This document shows positions 1 to 8,636 of a stretch of DNA of 64,000 nucleotides, piece by piece. Numbering within the stretch: position 1 is the first letter of the stretch; every line of letters begins with the position of its first letter. A program made the translations under genes and the position numbers. Origin of the DNA: Clostridium sp. CM027 (GTDB lineage Bacteria > Bacillota > Clostridia > Clostridiales > Clostridiaceae); contig NZ_CP077726.1 of assembly GCF_024730565.1 (NCBI RefSeq), forward strand, positions 1 to 64,000, given 5' to 3'. The notes beneath the pieces are model-generated. The model made no database searches and was not told the origin of the DNA. It was given only the letters and a program-made list of their open reading frames with translations.

Positions 1-206
1 GCTGGTCTTTGTATTATATTAAGAGGGATTTATAACACATTCAAAGTAAAGAGTTAACACGTTATGTTACATTCAAAATGAAGTTTTAAAGGAATAGGCA
101 ATAGACCCAATGTGAAAGTAACACAATTACATTTGTGTTACTTTCAGAATATTAATATAATCTAAATAAAGTAAACCCCACATCGTTAGATATGAGGTTA
201 TCAACT
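1..206. repeat. Flank of the inverted-repeat/ncRNA segment, truncated by window edge
   Basis: This stretch closely matches 55190-55385 in the same orientation, and 27400-27560 and 31000-31160 in the opposite one. The match includes the shared words AAGTAAAGAGT and ACGTTATGTTACATTC, the symmetric hairpin at 113-146 and the following AACCCCACAT hairpin. In the other copies this DNA directly follows the candidate large RNA, so another copy of that segment probably lies just left of the window (inference). No gene is seen in 1-431 apart from these repeats and short hairpins. Confidence 0.7.
113..146. repeat. Dispersed hairpin, AGTAACACAA type
   Basis: A near-perfect inverted repeat with arms TGAAAGTAACACAA and TTGTGTTACTTTCA around a short loop. 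Relatives occur at 1611-1644, 26916-26949, 27402-27440, 30508-30541, 31015-31049 and 55297-55333, with arm changes such as ACACAA to ACTCAA that keep pairing. They lie near gene ends, so they may act as factor-independent terminators, but most lack a long T run. Confidence 0.6.
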
Positions 207-431
207 GGGTCCTTCATTTGTCTTACATATTTTGATACAATCCTAATTAATTATTTTCATTAAATTTCCCCCCTCTTATTTCATATTTTAATGTAGAATC
301 AACTAATTCTTCTAAATAACAGCTATTTCTTAATTAGCCTCATATTCTATACTACAAAGATTCTCCACCTGTTAAGCACCACAATGCTTAACAGGTCTTC
401 ATTCGTTACAATACATTACGTATGTATTTAT

Positions 432-1433
432 TTAAATCGACTTAAATAATTTATTGGTTTTTAATAATATCTTTTTTAAGCGTTTTTTATTATCGCTTAT
501 AATGGGTTCTAAATCTTTCACTATAATATTTTTTGCTTTATCCAAAGTTTCTTTTCTATTTATATATATATTAAAAGTATTTAACTCTGTATAAAATTCC
601 TCTAGCTGCAAATATAGCTCTGCATCATAAACTGCTAATAAATCAGCATCTATTTTTCCCCATAAAGTAAATTTTACATCCAGTTCTAAAGCTTTACTAT
701 TTACATTTAATTTTTTATTAATCCTTATTATTTCATTGTAATTATCAAAAGAGTTTTTAAATTCGTTTTCTTCACTCAAAATAAATTCGCAAAATCTTGT
801 TAAATATTTTATTTTTTCTTTAGATTTATTAAATTTACTAATTTTTTCATATAAAAATTTTATTTGAGGTGCTAATACAAATGATTTACCAATAAATTTT
901 AATAATTTAATTTCTAAATCATTAAAGTCATTAAAAATATTTTTGTTATTAAGCTTTTCAATAGAACGTTCAATATCATTTATTTCATCAGAATTTCCAC
1001 GATAGTCTTCCTTAAGATAAGATAAGTCAGCTTCGTATTCCATAATAAATTCATATGGTTTTTCCGTATATATTGTAACTTCACTTACTGGTTCCCCATA
1101 TCTATCATGCTCCACATGTACTTCTTTATATATATTTAATTGACTAACACAGTAATATAGGTCTACTAAATTAGTATCTAGGCTATTATCAATATAAAAT
1201 TGTTTGTTTAATTCTTCAAGAGATATATACTCATTTAAAGCATTATCAATTATGGTTTTATTATTTATCATTTCTTTCTCAAGTTTTAGAAATTGAACAT
1301 ATAACTTATTGTTATCCTTTTTATTTTTGTATCTTTGATATATGTTAAAACTAAAGTAACCAAAAACTAAAGTTAAAATAGCTTTCAAAATCTCAATTAT
1401 ACAACTTTTTATAAATGGAGTATTTAAATGCAT
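432..1433 (-). CDS. Hypothetical membrane-anchored protein
   Basis: I do not recognise a family. The protein has about 333 residues. One N-terminal hydrophobic helix (about residues 8-28 from this start) is followed by a long, charged, helix-rich and mostly soluble part, which suggests a protein anchored by its N-terminus. I place the start at the ATG at 1433 because GAGGTG lies six bases upstream; a GTG at 1442 in the same frame overlaps that site and is less likely. It stands alone, with hairpins on both sides and the convergent aspS terminator region further right. Composition matches the A+T-rich background. Function unknown. Confidence 0.6.
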   Translation of the reverse strand: MHLNTPFIKSCIIEILKAILTLVFGYFSFNIYQRYKNKKDNNKLYVQFLKLEKEMINNKTIIDNALNEYISLEELNKQFYIDNSLDTNLVDLYYCVSQLNIYKEVHVEHDRYGEPVSEVTIYTEKPYEFIMEYEADLSYLKEDYRGNSDEINDIERSIEKLNNKNIFNDFNDLEIKLLKFIGKSFVLAPQIKFLYEKISKFNKSKEKIKYLTRFCEFILSEENEFKNSFDNYNEIIRINKKLNVNSKALELDVKFTLWGKIDADLLAVYDAELYLQLEEFYTELNTFNIYINRKETLDKAKNIIVKDLEPIISDNKKRLKKILLKTNKLFKSI

Positions 1434-1546
1434 ACATATCACCTCACCGTCATGTTAAACAATACCATTAACTGAGAATTAAGTAAATTATCCAGTTCAA
1501 TTTTTTTATTTTTTAAATATATTTTATTACACCAATGAGACTTACA

Positions 1547-1577
1547 AAGTCGTGAAAATAAATTTTCACGACTTTTG
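1547..1577. terminator. Hairpin, AAGTCGTGAAAAT arms
   Basis: A perfect inverted repeat of AAAGTCGTGAAAAT with a two-base loop, followed by a T-rich run on the plus strand. It lies between the genes at 432-1433 and 1775-3064, both on the minus strand. Similar CGTGAAA hairpins occur at 3541-3571, 57000-57032 and 59302-59333, so this is a reused hairpin type in this replicon. Confidence 0.5.
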
Positions 1578-1707
1578 TAGTATATGAACATCTAGCTTAT
1601 AGACTCAAAGTGAAAGTAACACAATTACTATTGTGTTACTTTCACACCTATGGAAACATAAAATTTTAGGTTTAAAAAATTTAATACTGATTATAAATCC
1701 AACAATA

Positions 1708-1761
1708 ATAGCCAGTAACCCTTAATATGATCTAATATATCTATTAAAGGTTACTGGCTAT
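1708..1761 (-). terminator. Stem-loop downstream of aspS
   Basis: Arms ATAGCCAGTAACC and GGTTACTGGCTAT pair perfectly around a loop of about 28 bases, just past the aspS stop codon. There is no strong T run, so termination efficiency is uncertain. Confidence 0.5.
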
Positions 1762-1774
1762 GTGATAATTACAC

Positions 1775-3064
1775 TTATGGTGCTAATCTTATTCTATCTC
1801 TTGGAAATAATGATGCTTCTCTTACATTTTCTAAGCCTAGTAATTGTGCTGTAATCCTCTCAAGTCCAATTGCAAGTCCTCCATGTGGTGGCATTCCATA
1901 TTTGAAAACAGAAGTGTAATTGTGATAAACTTCTGGTGTTAAACCTTTATATTTAATATTATTAATTAACATGTTATAGTCGTGAATTCTTTGACCTCCT
2001 GTTGTAATTTCTACTCCTCTAAATAATAAGTCAAAGCTATGAGTTTCATTTTCACCTAAAGGCATTGTATACATTGGTCTTTTTTTTCTCGGATAATGTG
2101 TTAAAAAAATAAAATCACACCCAAGTTTCTCTTTTGAATATTTACAAATCAATTTTTCTGCATCAGGATCTAAATCTCCATCTAAATCTGATTTATTATA
2201 TTCAGTTCTCAATATTTCTAATGCTTCACTAAATTTTATTCTTGGAATCTTTGTATTTAATTTAGGTAAATCTACATTTAATATTTTTAAATATTTTTTC
2301 CCCTCTTGAAATGTTTTGTTTATTATAAATATAATTAAATTTTCTTCCAAATCCATTATATCTTTTTCATCTTCAATAAATCCCATCTCACAGTCCATGC
2401 TAACATATTCATTAAGATGCCTGCTAGTATTATGTTCTTCTGCCCTATATACATGAGCTACCTCAAAAACTCTTTCAAATCCGGCACCTACCATCATCTG
2501 TTTATAAAATTGAGGACTTTGAGCTAGGTATGCTTTTTTTTCAAAATATTTCAATTCAAATACTTCTGTTCCTCCCTCAGCACCTTCAGCCACAATTTTA
2601 GGTGTGAAAATTTCTGTAAAACCTTCTTTAGATAAGAAATACCTAAACCCTTGTACAATCAGGTTTTGTATTTTAAATATTGAATTGATTTTTTCGTGAC
2701 GTAGGCTCAAAACTCTATTATCTAACATAGTATCTAAGTTAATGTCTAAAGTAGATTTATTTATTTCTATTGGTAATTCTTCTGTTGCACTATTAATTAT
2801 TTCAAATTCTTCAATTACTATTTCATAAGGATTTAACACGTTTTTATCTTCTTTTACTTCCCCAAAGATTGATATTACTGATTCTAACTTTATTGTACTC
2901 ATATCTACAGCATTATTTTCTGCAATGCATTGTACAAAACCAGTTCTATCCCTCATTATAATGAATGTTATAGTTTTTAACTTTCTTACTCTATAAACCC
3001 ACCCTTTGATTTGTATTTTCTTACCTATTAAATTGTCTATTTCATTTATCATAACTCTTTTCAT
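1775..3064 (-). CDS. aspS: Archaeal-type aspartyl-tRNA synthetase
   Basis: A class II aminoacyl-tRNA synthetase that charges tRNA with aspartate, in the cytoplasm. At about 429 residues it is the short archaeal/non-discriminating form, not the roughly 590-residue bacterial AspRS. An OB-fold anticodon domain (about 1-105) precedes the catalytic core. Visible motifs are RAEEHNTSRHLNEY (motif 2), FRGVEITTGGQR and GGLAIGLERI (motif 3). The ATG at 3064 is chosen because AAAGGAGAG lies seven bases upstream; the in-frame TTG at 3070 is too close. A T-box leader precedes it. Short AspRS enzymes of this type often charge tRNA-Asn as well, for later amidation (family knowledge). An extra synthetase on a plasmid could be a resistant copy or support nearby biosynthesis (inference). 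AsnRS is the main alternative; the motif set fits AspRS better. Confidence 0.85.
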   Translation of the reverse strand: MKRVMINEIDNLIGKKIQIKGWVYRVRKLKTITFIIMRDRTGFVQCIAENNAVDMSTIKLESVISIFGEVKEDKNVLNPYEIVIEEFEIINSATEELPIEINKSTLDINLDTMLDNRVLSLRHEKINSIFKIQNLIVQGFRYFLSKEGFTEIFTPKIVAEGAEGGTEVFELKYFEKKAYLAQSPQFYKQMMVGAGFERVFEVAHVYRAEEHNTSRHLNEYVSMDCEMGFIEDEKDIMDLEENLIIFIINKTFQEGKKYLKILNVDLPKLNTKIPRIKFSEALEILRTEYNKSDLDGDLDPDAEKLICKYSKEKLGCDFIFLTHYPRKKRPMYTMPLGENETHSFDLLFRGVEITTGGQRIHDYNMLINNIKYKGLTPEVYHNYTSVFKYGMPPHGGLAIGLERITAQLLGLENVREASLFPRDRIRLAP

Positions 3065-3092
3065 ATACAATCTCTCCTTTAAAATTGATAGT

Positions 3093-3480
3093 AAAAAATC
3101 CCTTGAGTAAAAAACTCAAGGGACGAAATTCGCGGTGCCACCCTAATTAACATAATTTAATAAGCTCTACAAAATAGTAGTATACAATTCAGAATGGGCC
3201 CCATTCTGAACAAAAAAATAAAAGCCTCAACTTCTTATTTATAGAAGTGAAAACTTTTTCCACGGTACCATCCTACTTTGACAAAGTTTATTAAACTACG
3301 CCATCTCAATTCCCTATAACGGAGGAATCCGATTTATCTTACTTTAATGTTCAGATAAACTTCTCAGAGATGTCTTTCAATATTACTTTTCTCATGGAGC
3401 TTCCACCATTCTCCATTCGCTTTAGATACTCAGATAACATTTACTCTTCTCTTCACAGAATCATGAATATTCATTTATTA
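3093..3480 (-). promoter_or_regulatory. T-box leader with two antiterminator motifs
   Basis: On the minus strand, upstream of aspS, the T-box core AGGGTGGCACCGCG lies at 3131-3144 and is followed by the terminator CCCTTGAG...CTCAAGGG plus a T run (3093-3122). A second T-box core, AGGATGGTACCGTG, lies upstream at 3261-3274. It has its own hairpin and a T run near 3213-3250. Only one long stem I region is visible (about 3330-3480). AAC (Asn) near the AACATTA sequence is a tentative specifier triplet. A perfect 23-base palindrome sits between the two units at 3188-3210. Uncharged tRNA is expected to favour read-through into aspS. Confidence 0.85.
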
Positions 3481-3540
3481 CATTATATTACTTATTGTTT
3501 GCTAAATCAATAGGAAAATTAAATAGAATTATACATAGTT

Positions 3541-3571
3541 AATGTCGTGAAATAATTAATTTCACGACATT
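3541..3571. terminator. Bidirectional hairpin, AATGTCGTGAAAT arms
   Basis: A perfect inverted repeat of AATGTCGTGAAAT around a five-base loop. It lies downstream of the minus-strand gene ending at 3729 and upstream of the T-box leader, so it most likely ends the 5271-3729 operon. Confidence 0.5.
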
Positions 3572-3728
3572 TAATAAAACTCTATAACTAGCCTACACCC
3601 TCATTTTTTATTTTATGTGTGACAATATATACTCCTTTGATAACATTTTTAGTGTCTAATTGAGAATATACACCCCTTTTATGCACTATTTACAATTTTA
3701 TCCATAACTTAAATTTCTTAATACCATC

Positions 3729-4307
3729 CTAATTATTATCTATTTTTTCCGTTAATAAATTAAACAACCTTTTTAATACCATAAACAAGGTTAGTATAAA
3801 AACTAAAATTAAATATAATAATATAAAATCTAATAGTACATGTATAATAGAGTTGAATTTTATAAACATGAATAGAGATACTACTATAACTAAAATAGCT
3901 ACAATGATTGAAAATGAAACATTGTATAAAACTTCTTTTATAAAAATCTTATCTATCTTTTTATTCCTTTCACCATCAAATGCTAATAATATCGCTAATA
4001 TGTTGAACAGTAATCCTATAAATATAGTAAATGCTGTAACTATAATACCAAGCCTAGTATCATCTATTTTCATATATAATGCTAATATTATAGCTATGAA
4101 AATAGGTAGGATAAAAAATATGTTTATATCATTTTTATCTACCTTTCCAGTACCAAATACCTTTAGAGTACTAAAATGTTTTCTTATTAAATCTACAATA
4201 TTTATTTTAGATTTATCATTAGTTTTTAAGATAAATGTTATTACAATTAAACTTACGATAGTTAATATAATTTTATAGTCATTAATGTATAGTAATAGGT
4301 GTTTCAT
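3729..4307 (-). CDS. Membrane protein of a two-gene module
   Basis: A 192-residue integral membrane protein with about four or five hydrophobic helices (roughly residues 11-28, 68-82, 88-110, 127-150 and 155-180) and a short charged loop between the first two. No family is recognised. The ATG is preceded by GGAAGAG at a good distance. It overlaps the end of the gene at 4282-5271 by 26 bases, so the two are almost certainly co-transcribed and translationally coupled. A soluble sensor-like protein coupled to a small multi-pass membrane protein resembles the layout of several two-gene antiphage systems (inference). No catalytic motif is visible. Confidence 0.7.
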   Translation of the reverse strand: MKHLLLYINDYKIILTIVSLIVITFILKTNDKSKINIVDLIRKHFSTLKVFGTGKVDKNDINIFFILPIFIAIILALYMKIDDTRLGIIVTAFTIFIGLLFNILAILLAFDGERNKKIDKIFIKEVLYNVSFSIIVAILVIVVSLFMFIKFNSIIHVLLDFILLYLILVFILTLFMVLKRLFNLLTEKIDNN

Positions 4308-5271
4308 TAATCTCTTCCTTTCTATTCACACCTGCATTCTCCTTAAGTCTATAGTTCTTATAATCAATAATTTCTACATATTCTTCAACAATATCTTGTG
4401 CTATTTCCAAAATGCTTTCATATTTAGGATGACCATCAATTTCAAATTCGACATCATCTGATATATCTATATCTCCCGTTAAATTATTTAAATTATTTAA
4501 ACTTATGGTCCTCTTCTTCTTACCAATTAATAACTCAACTTTTATATTATCATATTCTATTCCATCAATTTCTATTATATTTTTTAGTCCAATTGTATTA
4601 TTTAAAAATTTACTTATAGGCTTTTTAAAAGATAAAAATTTATTTTTCTTAGGGTTAATTACATACTCAAATGTTCCGAATTCTCCATTCCTATACTCTT
4701 CTTTATATACATCAGCTATATCTTTAGGGACTGTATGTTTTACCAATCTCATTCTACATATACCTCCTGATGTCAAATATTGTTTTGCTACATTTTCCGG
4801 AAGTATTGGATGTAACGTACCTTTAATTTTATATTTATTATCTTCAAAAAATTGATTTAAATCATTTTCGAAAATTGTTTTGCAACCAAAAGTTCTAAAT
4901 TTCTCAAGTGCAAATAGACCCTTATATGCATCCTTTGGTATACAAGCATAAAAGAATAATGGCATCATATCAGCCTCTTCTATTGTTTTTTTATGAGTTG
5001 TTTTACTTGTTGATATACTTTTTATCTCACTGGAATAACCATAGTTTCCTGTTTCTAACTGACCATGAAAAATATCATCGTCAATAGTTAAATTTTTTAT
5101 ATTAATAGCTTTTCCTAGTTCTTCATTACAAGAAATGTTTTTTCTGCTTAGACAATAATCATTAAATACATTTATAAATGGCTTTCCATTTACATTATCT
5201 AAATTTACATATTTATTATCATCTATACCCCGAAGTCTTATAACATATAATACCAATGCTATATTATTCAT
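4282..5271 (-). CDS. Hypothetical protein, first gene of a two-gene module
   Basis: A 329-residue soluble protein with no signal peptide and no membrane segment. The central part (about 95-145) contains the run MPLFFYACIPKD followed by KFRTFGCKTIFENDL. This resembles a recurrent but uncharacterised family of accessory-genome proteins, recalled only in general terms. The C-terminal third is acidic with alternating strands. The start has GGGGGAT about 12 bases upstream, a long but usable spacing. It is the upstream partner of the membrane protein at 3729-4307, with which it overlaps. Antiphage or stress sensing is a guess from layout, not from a motif. Confidence 0.7.
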   Translation of the reverse strand: MNNIALVLYVIRLRGIDDNKYVNLDNVNGKPFINVFNDYCLSRKNISCNEELGKAINIKNLTIDDDIFHGQLETGNYGYSSEIKSISTSKTTHKKTIEEADMMPLFFYACIPKDAYKGLFALEKFRTFGCKTIFENDLNQFFEDNKYKIKGTLHPILPENVAKQYLTSGGICRMRLVKHTVPKDIADVYKEEYRNGEFGTFEYVINPKKNKFLSFKKPISKFLNNTIGLKNIIEIDGIEYDNIKVELLIGKKKRTISLNNLNNLTGDIDISDDVEFEIDGHPKYESILEIAQDIVEEYVEIIDYKNYRLKENAGVNRKEEINETPITIH

Positions 5272-5466
5272 CTTAAGTAAGTATCCCCCTTTTTTATTCC
5301 AAACCCTTCTCTCAAACTATATATTATATAATACAAGTCATAATTAGCTTATTTGCTCAATTATACCATATATAAGTTTTGACATTTAAACTACACCAAC
5401 CATACATTATAATAAAGGTTATAGTGAATGATCCTTGAATCTATTGGTATTGCATTAAAGTTAAGA

Positions 5467-5506
5467 GGCATACAATATAACGAAAATTATATTGTATGCC
5501 TTTTAT
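5467..5506. terminator. Stem-loop between the 2-gene module and the KfrA-like gene
   Basis: Fourteen-base arms GGCATACAATATAA and TTATATTGTATGCC with a six-base loop, followed by TTTTAT on the plus strand. A second hairpin with ATAGGG/CCCTAT arms lies at 5561-5585, next to the stop codon of the minus-strand gene at 5616. One or both probably end that gene. Confidence 0.55.
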
Positions 5507-5615
5507 CTAGTAATAAGAGTGCGTAATTATCAATAGTTAATTTAATACTACCGCATTTCATATAGGGCCGAAAGCACGCCCTATATTCCATTTGGTCTTA
5601 TTCTAATTACTAACA

Positions 5616-6563
5616 CTAGAGTTTATTTGGGCTTTGTCTCTGCATCTCTCTTATATATTCTTCTGCCTGTTTTTGGTATTCTAATATCTTTTTATTAGAC
5701 TGCTCTTGAAGCTCCTGCATCTTCTTATTAAATAACTTTTCCTGCTGTAGTAGTGCTTTTTCCTTTTCAAATTCTTTCAGCTGGGAAATTCGAGTTACTT
5801 CCTTTTGGGCTTCGGTAACTGTAGCTTCCATTTTTGTTTCTAAAGTTCGCATAGCTAGCAATGTTTTTTCCTTTTCAAACTCTTTTAATTCTTCAAATCT
5901 AGTTGCTTGTTTTTGAGCTTCCACAGCTACAGCTTCCAGTTTTGTTTTTAAGGTATCGACTTCGATGTCTTTGGATATTATTTTATTCTCAAGATCTATT
6001 TTTCTTGCCTGACTATCTGCAAGTAAGGTTTTAACTGTTTCATTTTCATTCTTAAACCCTTTATATTCCGTAACAAGGCCTGCAAGTGTGTCATTTTTTT
6101 CTTTATATTCTAGAATTAAGGCCTTATTACTTTCTGTGATTTCACTTAATTGTTTTACCTGCTTCTTAAGCTCATCACTTATATTAAAAGATCCCTGAAG
6201 TGTAGTTTCCATATCTTCTTTATCTGTTTTTAATGTTTCATTTTCAACATTTAAACTTTCTATTTTACTCTTATAGATTTCCATATCTTTATTAAACTGC
6301 AGCACCTTTGATTCATCTATAGTTTGTATTCGTTTAGCCATGTTTACATATATAGTATTGATCTGATTACTTAATGCTTCGAGGTGATTAATGTCCTCTG
6401 CTACCTCTGGTATATCTATTTTCACCTTGTTTAATTCATAAGCACCCATAAGGATCCCCATAAATTCTTTACTGCTTTTGCCGCTTCCTTGAATGAGTTC
6501 CATGAGCTTCTCTTTGTCATCTGCTTCCATTCTTACTGAAAAGGGATTATTATTATCTGCCAT
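5616..6563 (-). CDS. KfrA-like coiled-coil plasmid protein
   Basis: A 315-residue protein. The first 70 residues look like a small DNA-binding or dimerisation region (FSVRMEADDKEKLMELI resembles the start of a ribbon-helix-helix fold). The rest, about 75-300, is one long heptad-rich coiled coil full of E, K, Q and L, with internal near-repeats (FEELKEFEKEKTL and ISQLKEFEKEKAL). This layout recalls KfrA-type plasmid proteins that bind DNA at the N-terminus and form filaments or bridge plasmid copies (family knowledge). A strong AAAGGAGG precedes the ATG. It stands alone between terminator-like hairpins. Other coiled-coil proteins remain possible. Confidence 0.6.
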   Translation of the reverse strand: MADNNNPFSVRMEADDKEKLMELIQGSGKSSKEFMGILMGAYELNKVKIDIPEVAEDINHLEALSNQINTIYVNMAKRIQTIDESKVLQFNKDMEIYKSKIESLNVENETLKTDKEDMETTLQGSFNISDELKKQVKQLSEITESNKALILEYKEKNDTLAGLVTEYKGFKNENETVKTLLADSQARKIDLENKIISKDIEVDTLKTKLEAVAVEAQKQATRFEELKEFEKEKTLLAMRTLETKMEATVTEAQKEVTRISQLKEFEKEKALLQQEKLFNKKMQELQEQSNKKILEYQKQAEEYIREMQRQSPNKL

Positions 6564-6570
6564 TTTATGG

Positions 6571-7123
6571 CCTCCTTTATATTTAAATAATGTTTACAAT
6601 TATTTTTGTTGAAATTCATTAATATTAGTATGTTTACTGATGTTTACAGAGTATTATTTACAGTATACCTCTATAATATAAAAAATTCAATAAAAAATTG
6701 AATTTGAAATATGCCTGGTCACCATCAGAGGAGTTCTACGGAGGAGAGGGCACACGTCTGCGCTTGCTAACTTATAGTGAAATTAACAATTAGGAGATTA
6801 TAAAGGGAAAAGTATGATGATAATAGAATATAGATGTTAATTTCACTATATGAACATCTATGAATGAATATAGACAAAGATAAAGGTGTAATTTATTTAT
6901 TTTTTGAATATACTATTATTAATAGAACCCACCACGCCTCTTTACAATGCGCACCAGGTGGGACATTTTATTTGTGGGTGATATAATAGAAAGTGATATT
7001 ATAATTTATAACAAAACCCCTACAACTTTAGTACAGAAATTGAATTTAGGACACGTATTGCATAGCACATAAATAAGATGGCGACTTTCCTTCTGAAATG
7101 TCGTTAAAACATATTGCATTTTG
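6571..7123. other. Intergenic region with a long inverted repeat
   Basis: No gene is supported here. It contains a perfect 16-base inverted repeat (TATAGTGAAATTAACA at 6773-6788, complement at 6835-6850) around 46 bases. It also has a weak hairpin with CCCACC/GGTGGG arms near 6920-6960, and a leftover 3' end of the TTAAA-flanked mobile element at about 7082-7108. Confidence 0.5.
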
Positions 7124-7170
7124 AAAAAGATAGAGAAGCAGGATTAATAACCTTGCTTCTCTATCTTTTT
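7124..7170. terminator. Strong bidirectional terminator
   Basis: Arms AAAAAGATAGAGAAGCA and TTGCTTCTCTATCTTTTT pair almost perfectly around a loop of about 12 bases and end in T runs on both strands. It lies just past the minus-strand gene ending at 7224 and would end that transcript. Confidence 0.75.
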
Positions 7171-7223
7171 ATTAGATTTCCCCTGAATGTCTTACATTTT
7201 AGCAAATCATTAAAAAAATCAAT

Positions 7224-7511
7224 TTAGAACCACAATCTTTTTATTTCACAAACAACAATCGCTGCAGACATAGGCATCTGTATAATGTTTTGCCAATTAT
7301 TTTTCCAACTTAAATTATCTTCAAAAAATTTGGAATCAATAATTCGCCCTGCATTCAAAATACCAATACCACTCCACACAATAAGCCAACCCATTTCTTT
7401 AAACATATCCTTACTGATAAAAAAGTAGTAAATACCGACACCTATCAACGCAATGCTAACAATCCACTGAATCACATCATTGATTTTCTTTAATGAAGCT
7501 TTACGAATCAT
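7224..7511 (-). CDS. Small membrane protein
   Basis: About 95 residues with hydrophobic helices near residues 15-33 and 40-57 and a possible third near 79-89. It has no recognised family. The ATG at 7511 has AAAGGATGAG at a proper distance; the in-frame ATG at 7520 overlaps that site. It lies downstream of the recombinase gene on the same strand, about 70 bases away, and is followed by a strong terminator, so they may share a transcript. Confidence 0.5.
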   Translation of the reverse strand: MIRKASLKKINDVIQWIVSIALIGVGIYYFFISKDMFKEMGWLIVWSGIGILNAGRIIDSKFFEDNLSWKNNWQNIIQMPMSAAIVVCEIKRLWF

Positions 7512-7589
7512 ATTACTCATCCTTTCTTATTCGTTAAGTCCAACCGTTTAGTATATAGGAAAATTATAACATAATTCTCTATTTTTTAA

Positions 7590-8153
7590 TCATCCCAAAT
7601 TGCTACTCAAATAAACTTCCTTTTTCTGATCCTCAGTTATTCCTATATATTTTAAAGTTTGTAATTTGGATGAATGATTGAATATCTCCATTAACAGCTC
7701 TATGGTGGTGCCGCTCGTATAAGCATGGTAACCAAAGGTTTTGCGCATCGAATGGGTCCCGATTTCTCCGGATATTATCTTTCCATTATGGTCCCTTTCA
7801 ACGAGGCCTATCATTTCAGCAGCATTATTTAATATATACCAGGCATGTTGACGAGATATTGGTTTGTTTTCTGATTTCTTACTACAAAACACATACATAT
7901 GTGGTAGCACTTCTTCCAAAGTAGCCGCATAACCTTCAATTAGTTTAATTACTATGGAGCCTATGTAAAACTTTTTGGTTTTTGAGGTTTTCTTTTCTGT
8001 GATTATTACATATTCTTTGGCACTCATGTTCTTGAAATTCATGGCATCATCAAATGTTAATTTTAAAATATCACTTATTCTAAGTCCAACATTTATTCCA
8101 AGAATAAATAACAGCTCATTTCGAAGGCTTTGATCTCTTAAATACGATCTCAT
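7590..8153 (-). CDS. Tyrosine recombinase, catalytic domain only
   Basis: A site-specific integrase/Xer-type enzyme that cuts and rejoins DNA through a tyrosine. At 187 residues it has the catalytic domain without the usual N-terminal core-binding domain. Visible residues are Arg in GLRISD, the HxxR motif in THSMRKTF, His in FNHSS and the Tyr nucleophile in LKYIGI. Short enzymes like this are common in clostridial and bacillar mobile DNA and may resolve plasmid dimers (family knowledge). The frame stays open upstream of the ATG and encodes VEPIREIRTIR, typical of this family's N-terminus, but lacks a start codon. A misframed ATGATG lies upstream, so the 5' end may have suffered a one-base frameshift. 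Strong hairpins lie just upstream (8428-8518). Confidence 0.8.
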   Translation of the reverse strand: MRSYLRDQSLRNELLFILGINVGLRISDILKLTFDDAMNFKNMSAKEYVIITEKKTSKTKKFYIGSIVIKLIEGYAATLEEVLPHMYVFCSKKSENKPISRQHAWYILNNAAEMIGLVERDHNGKIISGEIGTHSMRKTFGYHAYTSGTTIELLMEIFNHSSKLQTLKYIGITEDQKKEVYLSSNLG

Positions 8154-8427
8154 AATTCTTATGGTCCTTATTTCTCTTATGGGTTCTACAGTTTTAATTT
8201 TACATCATCCTTCCGTTAAAGATTTAACAATTAAGTAAACTATCACTAAATTTGTTAAATATAGTCGTATATGTCATGTTTTCAAGGTGATTTTATAGAA
8301 CATCATGTCGCAATATAAAATTACCATTTTTTATATTACACAATAATTGAATAATAGTCAATATGTCAGATTAGACGGAAATGGTAAATTACATTTTATT
8401 ACAACACTAGATTTGAAGCCATTCGTT

Positions 8428-8518
8428 ATCTGACACAAAGGGCTTGTGTCAGATTAGAAACACATTGACTATGGAAAACCATAATGACAATTAATGTAAA
8501 GACATTAATTGTCATTAT
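8428..8518. repeat. Pair of perfect palindromes next to the recombinase
   Basis: Two hairpins lie between the divergent recombinase and sigma factor genes. The first has ATCTGACACAA arms (8428-8454), the second ATAATGACAATTAATGT arms (8481-8518). The words GTCAGATT and GTCAATATG/CATTGAC recur around 8350-8475. They could be binding or crossover sites for the recombinase, or regulatory hairpins; the sequence alone does not decide. Nothing else is seen between 8160 and 8636. Confidence 0.5.
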
Positions 8519-8636
8519 TATTTAAAACTTATTATTTATGTAATGTTATTTTTAAAACATTAATTTTAAAATAATTAAAAAAATTTAAAAAAATTATTTA
8601 ACATTTATAGAAAATTATGTATAATAGATATAAGAA

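Noticed and set aside
3085-3480. tRNA gene upstream of aspS
   Set aside because: No cloverleaf; the conserved GGTGGCACCGCG core and terminators identify a T-box leader.
3853-4855. Plus-strand open frames opposite the two-gene module
   Set aside because: Shadows of the minus-strand genes; the opposite frames have good starts and hydrophobic patterns.
4282-5271. Assignment of the two-gene module to Kiwa
   Set aside because: Layout is similar but gene order is reversed and I could not recognise KwaA or KwaB motifs, so the name is not used.
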